64,000 nucleotides of DNA, taken from contig NC_008009.1 of the NCBI RefSeq assembly GCF_000014005.1, positions 930,001 through 994,000 of the forward strand, written 5' to 3'. Positions 8,622 to 16,601 of this stretch are shown one piece after another; within the stretch, counting starts at the first letter, position 1; each line of letters starts with the position of its first letter. Under the pieces are notes generated by a model, which saw only the letters and a program-made list of their open reading frames with translations, was not told where the DNA came from and did no database searches. This stretch comes from Candidatus Koribacter versatilis Ellin345. Its GTDB lineage: Bacteria > Acidobacteriota > Terriglobia > Terriglobales > Acidobacteriaceae. A program made the position numbers and the translations under genes.

Positions 8622-10973
8622 ATGGCGGATTATCAGTGGCCCGACGAGCAACATCGGTCGCTTCTTGGCAAACGCATCACGCGCGTGGACGGCCCCATCA
8701 AAGTGAGCGGCCGTGCGAAGTACACCTACGATGTCCGCCCCGACGGCATGCTCTGGGGCAAAATCCTGCGCTCGCCGTATCCGCATTGCAAAGTCACCAG
8801 CATTGATACCAGCGCAGCCGAGAAGATGCCGGGTGTGAAAGCCGTGCAGATCCTGCAGAAGCCGGGCTCCGAAATCCACTGGGCCGGTGACGAAATCGTC
8901 GCGATCGCCGCGGTAGATGAGCCGACAGCCTATGATGCGCTGAAGGCAATCAAAGTCGAGTATGAAGTATTGCCGTTCCACGTTTCGGACGCGGAACCGC
9001 CAAAGAACCTCGGCGTGTCGAACGAGCCGTTGACCATCGACGAGCTCGGCGACATGGAAGACAACCAGGTCCCTGACGACGAAGTCATCGCAGCGATCCA
9101 GAAGCGCGGCATGACCGAGATTCCTGACGCGAAGACGCTGGAGGCGCTGGCGAAAGACGGCGTGCCGCCGGAAATTATCGCGGCGATCAAGAAAGCGCAA
9201 GTCCGCAAAGGCAGCGGCGTGAAGTCGCCGTACAAGAAGACCGCGGTGCAGACGCAAGGCAAGCCAGCCGATGCGTTCGCCGCCGCGAAAACCGACGGCG
9301 TTGTGAGCGAGGGAATCTATGGAGTCCCCGTGATCACGCACTGCTGCCTCGAATCCCATGGTGCGATGTCGCAGTTCGTGGACGACAAGAACCTCGAAGT
9401 TCACGTCTCCACGCAGAACCTGAGCGGCATTCCCGCGCAGATGAGCGAACCGATGGGCATGCCGGCGTCCAACATCCGCGTTCTGCAGCAGTACATTGGC
9501 GGCGGCTTCGGCAGCAAGTTCGGCATCGACCGCTGGGGAGTGGCGACGGCTCAACTTGCCAAGAACACAAACGGCAAAGCCGTGAAGATCATGCTGGCGC
9601 GCGACGAAGAACAGCAGGTAGCCGGCGCGCGGCCTTCCGCTTACGCGCGCGTAAGCGTTGCGGCCAACAAAGACGGGCGCCTCACTGCGTGGCAATCGGA
9701 TGGCTGGGGCACGGGCGGTCCCGGCGGTGGAGGATCGCCGCCGCTGCCGTATGTCTTCGATATCCCCAACCAGAAAAAACAGTACACCGCGATTGCGACC
9801 AACCAGGGACCATCGCGAGCGTGGCGCGCGCCGAACCATCCGCAGGCAGCGCTGATCACGATGTCGGCGCTGGAAGACACGGCGGCGAAGCTGAACATGG
9901 ATCCGCTGGAGTTGTTGCGCAAAAACATTGACATGACTGGCCCGCGCGCCAAGACCTACGAAGAAGAGTTCGTCATCGCGGACCAGATGATGGGCTGGAA
10001 AGAACGCTGGAAGCCGCGCGGCAGTTCCACCGGAGTGGTACGCACCGGCATGGGGTTGTCGCTGCACACGTGGGGCGGTCGCGGACACGATTCCAACTGC
10101 GATCTCACCATCCAGCCGGATGGCTCCGTCGAAATCAAGATGGGGACGCAGGACCTGGGAACCGGCACGCGCACCTGCATCATGATCGTCGCCGCCGATA
10201 CGCTCGGGATCCCGCTGGAGAGTGTGAATCTGAAAATTGGAGACACTCGCTATCCGGTGTCGGGTGGCAGCGGTGGAAGTACGACCATCGGCGGCGTGAG
10301 CAGTTCGACGCGCCGCGCCGCGGTGGATGCTCGCGATCAACTGCTGGCGAAAGTCGCGCCCGCGCTGGGCACAACCCCAGACCAGATCGAAATCAAAGAC
10401 GGAACCGTCAGCGTGAAGGGCGATGCCTCGAAGAGCATGACGTGGAAGCAGGCGTGTTCGAAGCTGGGGGCGGTGCCGATTACCGTGCGCGGCGTGAACA
10501 AAGGCGGTATGAAGCCCGACCTCACAAACAGCGGCGTCGGCGGCGTGCAAATGGCCGAGGTCAGCGTCGACACCGAGACCGGAATCGTGAAGGTGACGAA
10601 GATGGTTGCGGTGCAGGACTGCGGCTTGGTCGTCGACGTCAAGACCGCCGAGACCCAGGTCTATGGCGCGCTGATCATGGGTATTTCCTACGCGCTCTAC
10701 GAAGAGAAGTTCATGGATCCCGTGACCGGGCGCATGCTCAACCCGAACATGGAGTTCTACCGGCTCGCCGGGCTGAGCGATATCGGCGAACTGCAGGTGC
10801 ATATGATGACCGGTGCGGGCTATGACGATCGCGGCGTGATCGGGCTGGCCGAGCCTCCGGTGGTCTCACCAGGTGCGGCGATTTCGAATGCAGTGGCGAA
10901 TGCGCTGGGCGTGCGGGTGCCGTATCTCCCGCTCACACCCGACCGCGTGCTCGCGGCGCTGGAGAGGAGCTAA
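8622..10973 (+). CDS. Molybdopterin-binding catalytic subunit of a periplasmic xanthine dehydrogenase-family hydroxylase
   Basis: This 783-residue Mo subunit starts two bases after the 2Fe-2S gene. The N-terminal a/b hammerhead domain (residues 17-120), the glycine-rich GGGFGSKF Mo-cofactor loop (293-300) and the C-terminal GLAEPP motif with catalytic Glu744 are all present, so it should be active. It has no signal peptide of its own and is likely exported bound to the Tat-tagged small subunit. It hydroxylates an aldehyde or N-heterocycle using water. An unusual insert of about 70 residues (around 135-205) lies between the two halves of the N-terminal domain. It contains two similar helical hairpins (DDEVIAAIQKRG and PPEIIAAIKKA). 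Confidence 0.93.
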   Translation: MADYQWPDEQHRSLLGKRITRVDGPIKVSGRAKYTYDVRPDGMLWGKILRSPYPHCKVTSIDTSAAEKMPGVKAVQILQKPGSEIHWAGDEIVAIAAVDEPTAYDALKAIKVEYEVLPFHVSDAEPPKNLGVSNEPLTIDELGDMEDNQVPDDEVIAAIQKRGMTEIPDAKTLEALAKDGVPPEIIAAIKKAQVRKGSGVKSPYKKTAVQTQGKPADAFAAAKTDGVVSEGIYGVPVITHCCLESHGAMSQFVDDKNLEVHVSTQNLSGIPAQMSEPMGMPASNIRVLQQYIGGGFGSKFGIDRWGVATAQLAKNTNGKAVKIMLARDEEQQVAGARPSAYARVSVAANKDGRLTAWQSDGWGTGGPGGGGSPPLPYVFDIPNQKKQYTAIATNQGPSRAWRAPNHPQAALITMSALEDTAAKLNMDPLELLRKNIDMTGPRAKTYEEEFVIADQMMGWKERWKPRGSSTGVVRTGMGLSLHTWGGRGHDSNCDLTIQPDGSVEIKMGTQDLGTGTRTCIMIVAADTLGIPLESVNLKIGDTRYPVSGGSGGSTTIGGVSSSTRRAAVDARDQLLAKVAPALGTTPDQIEIKDGTVSVKGDASKSMTWKQACSKLGAVPITVRGVNKGGMKPDLTNSGVGGVQMAEVSVDTETGIVKVTKMVAVQDCGLVVDVKTAETQVYGALIMGISYALYEEKFMDPVTGRMLNPNMEFYRLAGLSDIGELQVHMMTGAGYDDRGVIGLAEPPVVSPGAAISNAVANALGVRVPYLPLTPDRVLAALERS

Positions 10974-10975
10974 CC

Positions 10976-11995
10976 ATGCGACCTTTTGAATATGTGAATG
11001 CGAATTCGCGAAACCAGGTCGGCGAACTGCTCGGCAAGAATTGGGGCGATGCCGAAATTCTTGCCGGCGGCACAGACCTGGTCGCTTTGATGAAGGATGA
11101 GGTCGTCAATCCCAAGCGGCTGGTGAATATCAAGGGGATTGATGACCTGCACGGATTGAAGGCTGACGCCAGCGGAATGCGGATTGGCGCGCTGGTGACG
11201 CTCTCGGAATTGGCGCATGGAGCGGAATTAGCCAAGGTGTACCCGGCGATTGCGGATGCGGCGCGCGACGCGGCGAGCCCGCAGATTCGCAACGTGGCGA
11301 CGATTGGCGGGAACATCTGCCAGCGGCCGCGCTGCTGGTACTTCCGCAACGGTATGGGTCTGCTGCCGACGACCAAAGACGGCAAGTCGATGGTGCTGGC
11401 GGGAGATCATCGCTACCACGCGGTGCTTGGCAACGATGGCCCCGCGTACTTCGTGAGCCCTTCGACCGTGGTTCCGGCGCTGATTGCGCATGGAGCAAAG
11501 GTGCGAATTCTCGGTGGCGGGAAACTGCGCGAGGTCGAGCTCGAGAAGTTCTTCATCACTCCGAAGAACGAGAACGAACGCGAGCATGATCTGCGGCCGA
11601 ACGAACTTGTCGTGGAAATCTTCATTCCGGCGGCGGCCGGCGTGAAAGCGGCGAATTACGAGGTGCGCCAGAAAGAGCACTTCGATTGGCCGCTGGCGAC
11701 GTGTTCCGTGGCGCTGACCATGGACGGCTCGAAGGTGAAGTCGGCCAAGATCGTGCTGGGCGCGGTGGCGCCGGTGCCGTGGGTGTCGAACGAGGCGGCT
11801 CAGGCAATTGTCGGCAAGGAAATCACGCCCGATACCGCGATGGCCGCGGCGAATGCCGCACTCGCTCCGGCGAAGAGCCTGGGACAAAACAAATACAAGA
11901 TCACTATGGCCAAGGCAGCGGTGAAGCGCGCGCTGCTGGCGGCCGCCGGCGGCCAGTCGGCACACTTGGGAGGCCATCATGATGCTCATGCCTGA
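10976..11995 (+). CDS. FAD-binding subunit of the molybdenum hydroxylase
   Basis: This 339-residue protein of the CoxM/PaoB type binds FAD through the ILAGGTDL motif (residues 28-35) and the ATIGGNI loop (108-114). C115 and C120 in GNICQRPRCWYFR recall the cysteine-bearing loop of the E. coli PaoB flavin subunit, which carries a 4Fe-4S cluster. The other two expected cysteines are not obvious downstream, so a cluster is uncertain. The gene starts two bases after the Mo subunit. The His/Ala-rich tail overlaps the next small gene. No signal peptide is present, which suits piggy-back Tat export. The electron acceptor may be the nearby cytochromes. Confidence 0.92.
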   Translation: MRPFEYVNANSRNQVGELLGKNWGDAEILAGGTDLVALMKDEVVNPKRLVNIKGIDDLHGLKADASGMRIGALVTLSELAHGAELAKVYPAIADAARDAASPQIRNVATIGGNICQRPRCWYFRNGMGLLPTTKDGKSMVLAGDHRYHAVLGNDGPAYFVSPSTVVPALIAHGAKVRILGGGKLREVELEKFFITPKNENEREHDLRPNELVVEIFIPAAAGVKAANYEVRQKEHFDWPLATCSVALTMDGSKVKSAKIVLGAVAPVPWVSNEAAQAIVGKEITPDTAMAAANAALAPAKSLGQNKYKITMAKAAVKRALLAAAGGQSAHLGGHHDAHA

Positions 11996-12209
11996 TCACG
12001 AACGCTTCGATACCTCGCATCCCGACCTGTGCCCGTCATTGCGCTGGAAGGGCCAGTTCATCTCGACCGAGCACGACCCCACGGTGCCTCCAACCAATGA
12101 CGGCTTGTTCTGGTGCATGCACACTCAAACGTGCATTGGTCCGGATGGCGAACTGGCGGAGCCCGGCAACTGCAAGCACTCGGGACGGAGTTGTCACGGG
12201 TGTAAGTAG
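11979..12209 (+). CDS. Small Cys-rich protein at the end of the molybdenum hydroxylase operon
   Basis: This 76-residue protein overlaps the FAD-subunit gene by 17 bases. It has a good ribosome binding site (GGGAGG, about 6 bases upstream), so translation is probably coupled. It contains six cysteines (CPSL near residue 18, CMHTQTC, then GNCKHSGRSCHGC at the C-terminus) and several histidines, but no signal peptide. I do not recognise a family. The cysteine spacing could bind a metal or Fe-S cluster, or form disulfides if exported with the complex. Because it is locked into the operon, a role in cofactor insertion, assembly or electron transfer is the natural guess. Confidence 0.7.
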   Translation: MMLMPDHERFDTSHPDLCPSLRWKGQFISTEHDPTVPPTNDGLFWCMHTQTCIGPDGELAEPGNCKHSGRSCHGCK

Positions 12210-12238
12210 CGGGCGGCGGATGAAACAAGAATCGTAAA

Positions 12239-12305
12239 AGGTGCGGGTGATCTGGTCTCGGCGGGAATCCCGAGGTTGACCAGATCAGCCCGCACCTGAT
12301 TTTTT
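12239..12305. terminator. Long hairpin terminator between convergent operons
   Basis: A 19-20 bp arm (12239-12257) pairs with 12278-12297 with one bulge. The loop itself folds again (CTCG/CGAG with GGGA/TCCC). A T6 run follows on the plus strand. It lies directly behind the stop codon of the Kelch gene on the minus strand and about 30 bases after the Cys-rich gene, so it can serve both. Confidence 0.8.
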
Positions 12306-14613
12306 ACGGCTGGTACATCCAGAGGTCGTTCAGGTTTCCCTGGTTTCCGACGGAGTCGTAGCCATCGCCTCCCATGAACCAGAAGTTTCCGGATGGATCG
12401 ACCCAACCGGCGACGCCGAAACGCCCTCCGGGACTATTGGTAGCCGCGGGGATGCCCAAGGTCCCGTAGACGCCGAGTTGGCCTCCGCTGCGGCCAACGC
12501 TGGAGCTTCCGCCCATCCACGTCCATTCGCCGTACGTTCCGGCCGACGGATCGAACTGCCACAGGTCGTTCAGGTATCCGTTTACGCCCGCGGAGTCGTA
12601 GCCGTTGCCACTAAACAGCCAGAGTTTGCCGCTGGCATCGAGCCAGGTGAGACCGCTGAAACGGCCTCCCGGAGCGTTGGCGGCGGATGCGGTCCCCAAC
12701 GAGCCATAAATTCCGGGTTGACCGGAGTACGGCGGTACGGTGTTGCTGCCGCTCATCCAGGTCCACTGGCCGACGGTACTGCCGCCGCCCGGCGTGTAGC
12801 GCCAGAGGTCGTTCAGGAAGCCCGGGTTTCCAACCGAATCCGCACCGAGTCCACCGAACAGCCAAACATTGCCTGAGCGATCGACCCAGCTCACCCCGGA
12901 GCCTCTGCCGCCGGGAGTATTCACAGGATCGGGGACGCCGAGTGTGCCATAAACTCCGGCTGCGCCGTTGCCAGAGTTGGCAGTGACGTTGCCGCCGGCC
13001 ATCCAGGTCCACTCACCGTGGGCGCCGAGCGTGGGGTTGAACATCCACAAGTCGTTGAGATAGCCGAGTGTGCCGGTGGAGTCGATGGAGTTTCCGCCGA
13101 AGAGCCACAGGTTGCCGGAGGAATCGATCCAACTGATGGCGCCGTAGCGTCCGCCGGGAACGTTGGCAGGATCGGGAACGCCGAGCGTGCCGTAGACGCC
13201 GGAGGGTCCTGAGAAGACGGCGCCGACGCTGGTGTTGCCGCCCATCCAGGTCCACTCTCCGGTGGCGCCGAGGGTGGGATCGAAGACCCACAAATCATTG
13301 AGTTCGCCGGTCACACCGTTGGCGTCGATGCCTTCGCCGCCGAAGACCCAGATACGGCCGGAGGCATCGGTCCACGTGGCGACCTGCTCGCGACCGCCGG
13401 GAACGTTGGCGGGATCGGGAACGCCGATCGTGCCGTAGACGCCGGGCGCGCCGGCGGCGCCAAAGCTCGTACTGGGCGGGGCGACCGTGCTGCCGCCCAT
13501 CCAGGTCCATTCAGCGCTGGTGGGAGAGTATTTCCAAAGATCGTTGAGCAGTCCGCCGGAGTCGGTGGAATCCTGGCCGTATCCACCGAAGAGCCAGAGA
13601 TTGCCGGAGGCATCGGTCCACGTGAGCGGTTGTTGCCGTCCACCGGGGATGTTGGTGGGGGACGGAGTTCCGAGCGCGCCGTAGACGCCGGGTTGGCCGC
13701 CGTTCGTGCCGACCGTGCTGCTGCCGCCCATCCAGGCGAAATCGCCGACACAGACGACGCTGACATTGGTGACGTTGGCGGTGGCGATGCCGGCGCCGTT
13801 GCTGACGGAGCAGTTCCGCGTGGCCGGCTGAGAAAAGACCGAGACGTTGAAGTCCTCGCCACTGCCGACGGGATTGACGAAGATGAAGGAACCATTTCCG
13901 CTGAGCGGCAAGAGATCGGTGTTATTCACGCCGAGAGAATCTTGCAAAATCAGGGTCCCGGCGGAGAGACCGCTGACCGTCCCGCCGACGGTAAAAGTGG
14001 TTCCGGAAATCGTGGTGCAGGTGACGTCGGCGTTAGCGACGTCTGCGGTGGCCGTGCCGACAGCATTCGAGACCGTGCAGGATTGGCCGGAGGGATTCGA
14101 AAACACGGTGATGCTGTACGGAACACCGCCGTCCGGAATTGTGCCGCTAAAGACGAAGGCGTAACTGGCGGCGCCGGCGCTTACGGTGAGGTCGTTGCCG
14201 GCGTTGTCCTGAAGGACGAGGCCGGTGCCGGTGAGGCCGAGGACCTGGCCCCCTACGCTGTACGCCGTAACGCATGCAATGCTCACGTTGGTGACATTCG
14301 CGCTGGCGTTGCCGGATCCGCCGGTGACCGTACAGTTTTCGCCCGAGGGCTGGGTGAGGACGGTCACGGCATAGGGATCTCCGCTTTTAGCGGGCGTGGC
14401 GAAGGTGAACGTGGTGGCGCCGGAGCTTACGGTGAGGTTGTCGCCACCGTTGTTCTGCAACACCAAGCCTGAGCCGGTAAGTCCGGAGATGGTTCCGCCG
14501 ATGGTGTAGGTGGTGGAGGACGAAGATGTTGTGCTGCTTCCGCCGCAGCCGCTGAGAGTTATAAGTGCCAGGACAGACAGAGCGAAGACCGTGACCCGAA
14601 AACTGGTTCCCAT
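12304..14613 (-). CDS. Kelch-repeat beta-propeller lipoprotein
   Basis: This 769-residue protein has a lipoprotein signal peptide with lipobox LSGC (lipidated Cys23) and a Ser/Thr-rich tether. Three repeats of about 85 residues follow (about 37-290), each starting with a YTIGGTISGL-type strand and ending with a conserved cysteine in NVSIAC. The rest (about 293-769) holds six Kelch units of about 75-80 residues, each with WTWMGG, PGGR, a WxDxSGxxWxFGG core and LNDLW. This fits a six-bladed propeller on the cell surface or periplasmic face. No enzyme residues are evident. Binding of a ligand, carbohydrate or partner protein is plausible. A hairpin terminator follows its stop. Confidence 0.88.
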   Translation of the reverse strand: MGTSFRVTVFALSVLALITLSGCGGSSTTSSSSTTYTIGGTISGLTGSGLVLQNNGGDNLTVSSGATTFTFATPAKSGDPYAVTVLTQPSGENCTVTGGSGNASANVTNVSIACVTAYSVGGQVLGLTGTGLVLQDNAGNDLTVSAGAASYAFVFSGTIPDGGVPYSITVFSNPSGQSCTVSNAVGTATADVANADVTCTTISGTTFTVGGTVSGLSAGTLILQDSLGVNNTDLLPLSGNGSFIFVNPVGSGEDFNVSVFSQPATRNCSVSNGAGIATANVTNVSVVCVGDFAWMGGSSTVGTNGGQPGVYGALGTPSPTNIPGGRQQPLTWTDASGNLWLFGGYGQDSTDSGGLLNDLWKYSPTSAEWTWMGGSTVAPPSTSFGAAGAPGVYGTIGVPDPANVPGGREQVATWTDASGRIWVFGGEGIDANGVTGELNDLWVFDPTLGATGEWTWMGGNTSVGAVFSGPSGVYGTLGVPDPANVPGGRYGAISWIDSSGNLWLFGGNSIDSTGTLGYLNDLWMFNPTLGAHGEWTWMAGGNVTANSGNGAAGVYGTLGVPDPVNTPGGRGSGVSWVDRSGNVWLFGGLGADSVGNPGFLNDLWRYTPGGGSTVGQWTWMSGSNTVPPYSGQPGIYGSLGTASAANAPGGRFSGLTWLDASGKLWLFSGNGYDSAGVNGYLNDLWQFDPSAGTYGEWTWMGGSSSVGRSGGQLGVYGTLGIPAATNSPGGRFGVAGWVDPSGNFWFMGGDGYDSVGNQGNLNDLWMYQP

Positions 14614-14782
14614 CTGATAGGACTCCTCAAGTTGCAGATAAAACGGCTGGGGGCCCAGGAGCTGTTTGTAGCTGGTTATCGTGCAGTGTAACGCACCAGG
14701 TTGGGGCGCGAATGTTGCCCGGGGTAAGTAGCCGGTACGAGTAGAACAATTTCGATAGAATAGAGCCCAACGGGGTGAGGAT

Positions 14783-15496
14783 ATGAGGGTTCAGTCCCTA
14801 TTCGTTGCGCTTCTCTCTTTTTCCACGATTTCATTTGCCCAGCAGATCCGCGGCGACTACATGGAGTCGCGCTCGGCCGACGTGTACGTGGCGCAGTGTT
14901 TCGCCAATGGCGAGACCGGTCTCAACGGCAAGCAGGCGCTGCTCGCGTGGCGCATCGATTCCGGCGCATGGAATGGCGTTAAGCTCGACGGGCTGCACGT
15001 AGCCGGCGCCGTCCGCGCAAACGCCACGCTCGGCGATCCGTACGACAATCCGTATCCGGCGAAGGTCGTGATGCTGGTAGATGATCGCGCCACCGCCGAA
15101 CAGCGCCAAGCACTGATTGCCTTCGCCCAGCACGAGGCAGGGCAGCTCTTCGAAAATGTCGTCGAGGTGAAGCGCGTGCCAATGGAGTTGGAGATCCCAG
15201 ACGCCGCGATCGCCCATGCCCACGTCCATGGCAGCGGCGTCGGCGCACATGCGATGTTCCGCGCCGGAACCCTGGCGCGCATCGAGACCCGCTCGCTCAA
15301 CGATAACGACCACATCTGCGGTAATGAGACGACATATTATCCGCCGCTGACCACGGTCGAAACGGCGACGCCCGCCGTAGCGCTAAGCGATGTGTATCAA
15401 GGCGACGGCCTGAATGAAGATTGGGCGAACCACGGACGGCGCAGCGCGTATCTGGCCCACTTCACGGTGGATGGCAGCACGATGGCGAGGAAATGA
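14783..15496 (+). CDS. Secreted DUF1326-like protein
   Basis: This 237-residue protein begins with a signal peptide (residues 1-20, cleaved after SFAQ). The mature start (RGDYMESRSADVYVAQCFANGE) and the following LAWRIDSGAWNGVKLDGL pattern resemble the DUF1326 family. The biochemical role of that family is unknown. A conserved Cys about 38 residues in and a His-rich AHAHVHGSGVGAH segment could bind metal. The ATG follows GGGGTGAGGAT. The gene is divergent from the Kelch lipoprotein and is followed by a dispersed hairpin repeat that may act as its terminator. Confidence 0.75.
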   Translation: MRVQSLFVALLSFSTISFAQQIRGDYMESRSADVYVAQCFANGETGLNGKQALLAWRIDSGAWNGVKLDGLHVAGAVRANATLGDPYDNPYPAKVVMLVDDRATAEQRQALIAFAQHEAGQLFENVVEVKRVPMELEIPDAAIAHAHVHGSGVGAHAMFRAGTLARIETRSLNDNDHICGNETTYYPPLTTVETATPAVALSDVYQGDGLNEDWANHGRRSAYLAHFTVDGSTMARK

Positions 15497-15507
15497 GATT
15501 TCTGCGA

Positions 15508-15570
15508 CCCTAGGGGTCCCTTCGACTTCGAACGCGGAATTTTTTCCGCGTTCTCCGCTCAGGATGACAA
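15508..15570 (-). repeat. Dispersed hairpin repeat, copy 1 (minus orientation)
   Basis: Read on the minus strand this element runs TTGTCATCCTGAGCGGA, then a palindromic core GAACGCGGAA-AAAA-TTCCGCGTTC (15530-15553), then AAGTCGAAGGGACCCCTAGGG. The outer parts match the second copy at 59216-59276 while the core differs. It sits in the spacer between two genes and may also end transcription. Confidence 0.7.
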
Positions 15571-15614
15571 GAGATTGTGAGCCGCGCACTTGTCTCCGCG
15601 CGGCTTTTGGTTTT

Positions 15615-16250
15615 ATGGTCAAATCCATGTACCGAATACTTTTCGCAATTCTCTTACTTACAAGTCTCTGCGTCGCTCAGAAGCTCGAACCCACCGGCAA
15701 GCCCGACGTTCCGGATGCTATCAAAGCCGCACTTCAGGACAAAGGACAGCGCATCCTCGACAAAGACGGCACGCCCCTGGTCTCGCTCTGGCTGGCAAAA
15801 TCGGTCAAGACCACTAAGAAAGAAGTAGAAGGCGCCAACTACCCGTCGCTCGACTCTTCTTCTTTCATCGGCGCAATCACCTTCGAGCAGGATGGCAAAG
15901 ACTTCCGTGGCCAGACGATCCCCAAGGGAACCTACACCCTCCGCTACGGACTTCTCCCCAACGACGGCAATCATATGGGCGTCGCCCCGAACCGCGACTT
16001 CCTCCTTCTCCTCTCGCTGATCACAGATTCCGACCCGAGTGCCACGTTCACCGACAAGCAGTTGATGAGAGCATCCGCGAAGGTCGCAGGTGGCGCCCAT
16101 CCGACGGTGCTGAGTTTGGTCGCGGACGAAGGCAAGCCGGGAACGGTTACCGTCAACGATCAGGGCTTCGTCGTTTTCCATGCCGCACTCACGACGACCG
16201 ACGGAGAATTACCCCTCGCGCTGATCGTGAAGGGCGTCGCGCAACAATAA
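15615..16250 (+). CDS. Secreted protein of unknown function
   Basis: This 211-residue protein has a signal peptide (MVKSMYRILFAILLLTSLC, cleaved near VAQ). I placed the start at the ATG at 15615. The ATG at 15627 is equally possible, and neither has a strong ribosome binding site. The mature part is mixed alpha/beta and contains a DFRGQTIPKGTYTLRYGLLP segment followed by FVVFHAAL. This resembles the single beta-sandwich layout of small periplasmic DUF2911-like proteins of this phylum, but I cannot assign a family with confidence. The length is short, with no metal or catalytic motif visible. It lies between a hairpin repeat and a long regulatory gap. Confidence 0.65.
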   Translation: MVKSMYRILFAILLLTSLCVAQKLEPTGKPDVPDAIKAALQDKGQRILDKDGTPLVSLWLAKSVKTTKKEVEGANYPSLDSSSFIGAITFEQDGKDFRGQTIPKGTYTLRYGLLPNDGNHMGVAPNRDFLLLLSLITDSDPSATFTDKQLMRASAKVAGGAHPTVLSLVADEGKPGTVTVNDQGFVVFHAALTTTDGELPLALIVKGVAQQ

Positions 16251-16533
16251 TTTCGGCACATTCCTCTGCAGCGCTGTGAATTACCTCGCCAGCGCTGCAT
16301 ATTTCTGCAACAGCGACAGAAAATCGCAACACCCGACCTCTTCCGCACCCTACCCGCTCAAATTCAGTGACTTACGCCGCACTGCTGCATTCTTACGCGG
16401 TAAACGACGTTGCAAATCACATCGTTTTCGACTGTTGCACATTTCCGCAACTATGCTGTTCGATTTTCATCATATCCCCGCAAACCAGCATGAACACTGA
16501 CCATCCGCAACTTGCGCGAAAGCGCCCTGACTT
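16251..16533. promoter_or_regulatory. Gene-free stretch with clustered GTTGCA/TGCAAC motifs
   Basis: No gene is seen here. Copies of GTTGCA or TGCAAC-like hexamers occur at about 16313, 16326, 16409, 16434, 16447 and 16506. They include the dyad GTTGC-N8-GCAAC at 16434-16451. They lie about 20-220 bases upstream of a sigma-54-type promoter, where binding sites for an enhancer-binding protein would be expected. The link is inference. Confidence 0.4.
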
Positions 16534-16550
16534 TGGCATGGGGAATGCAT
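16534..16550 (+). promoter_or_regulatory. Sigma-54-type -24/-12 promoter
   Basis: TGGCATGGGGAATGCAT keeps the invariant GG (-24) and GC (-12) of the RpoN consensus with the exact spacing between them. Transcription would start near 16560, about 42 bases before the ATG at 16602. Confidence 0.6.
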
Positions 16551-16601
16551 TAAGCAATGGCGTAAGAAGTCATCATACGGAGCCCAAGGCGGAGGTGCTT
16601 T

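Noticed and set aside
8616-10802. A 728-codon frame on the minus strand opposite the Mo hydroxylase large subunit
   Set aside because: It is antisense to a clearly conserved gene; high GC leaves the opposite strand free of stops, and the protein is a His/Arg-rich composition artefact.
12304-13750. Regular DNA repeats resembling a CRISPR array
   Set aside because: The period is about 230 bases and corresponds to Kelch units in a protein-coding gene; there are no spacers or cas genes.
13630-14472. Plus-strand frame of 280 codons opposite the Kelch lipoprotein
   Set aside because: Acidic, repeat-derived translation of the antisense of the three N-terminal repeats.
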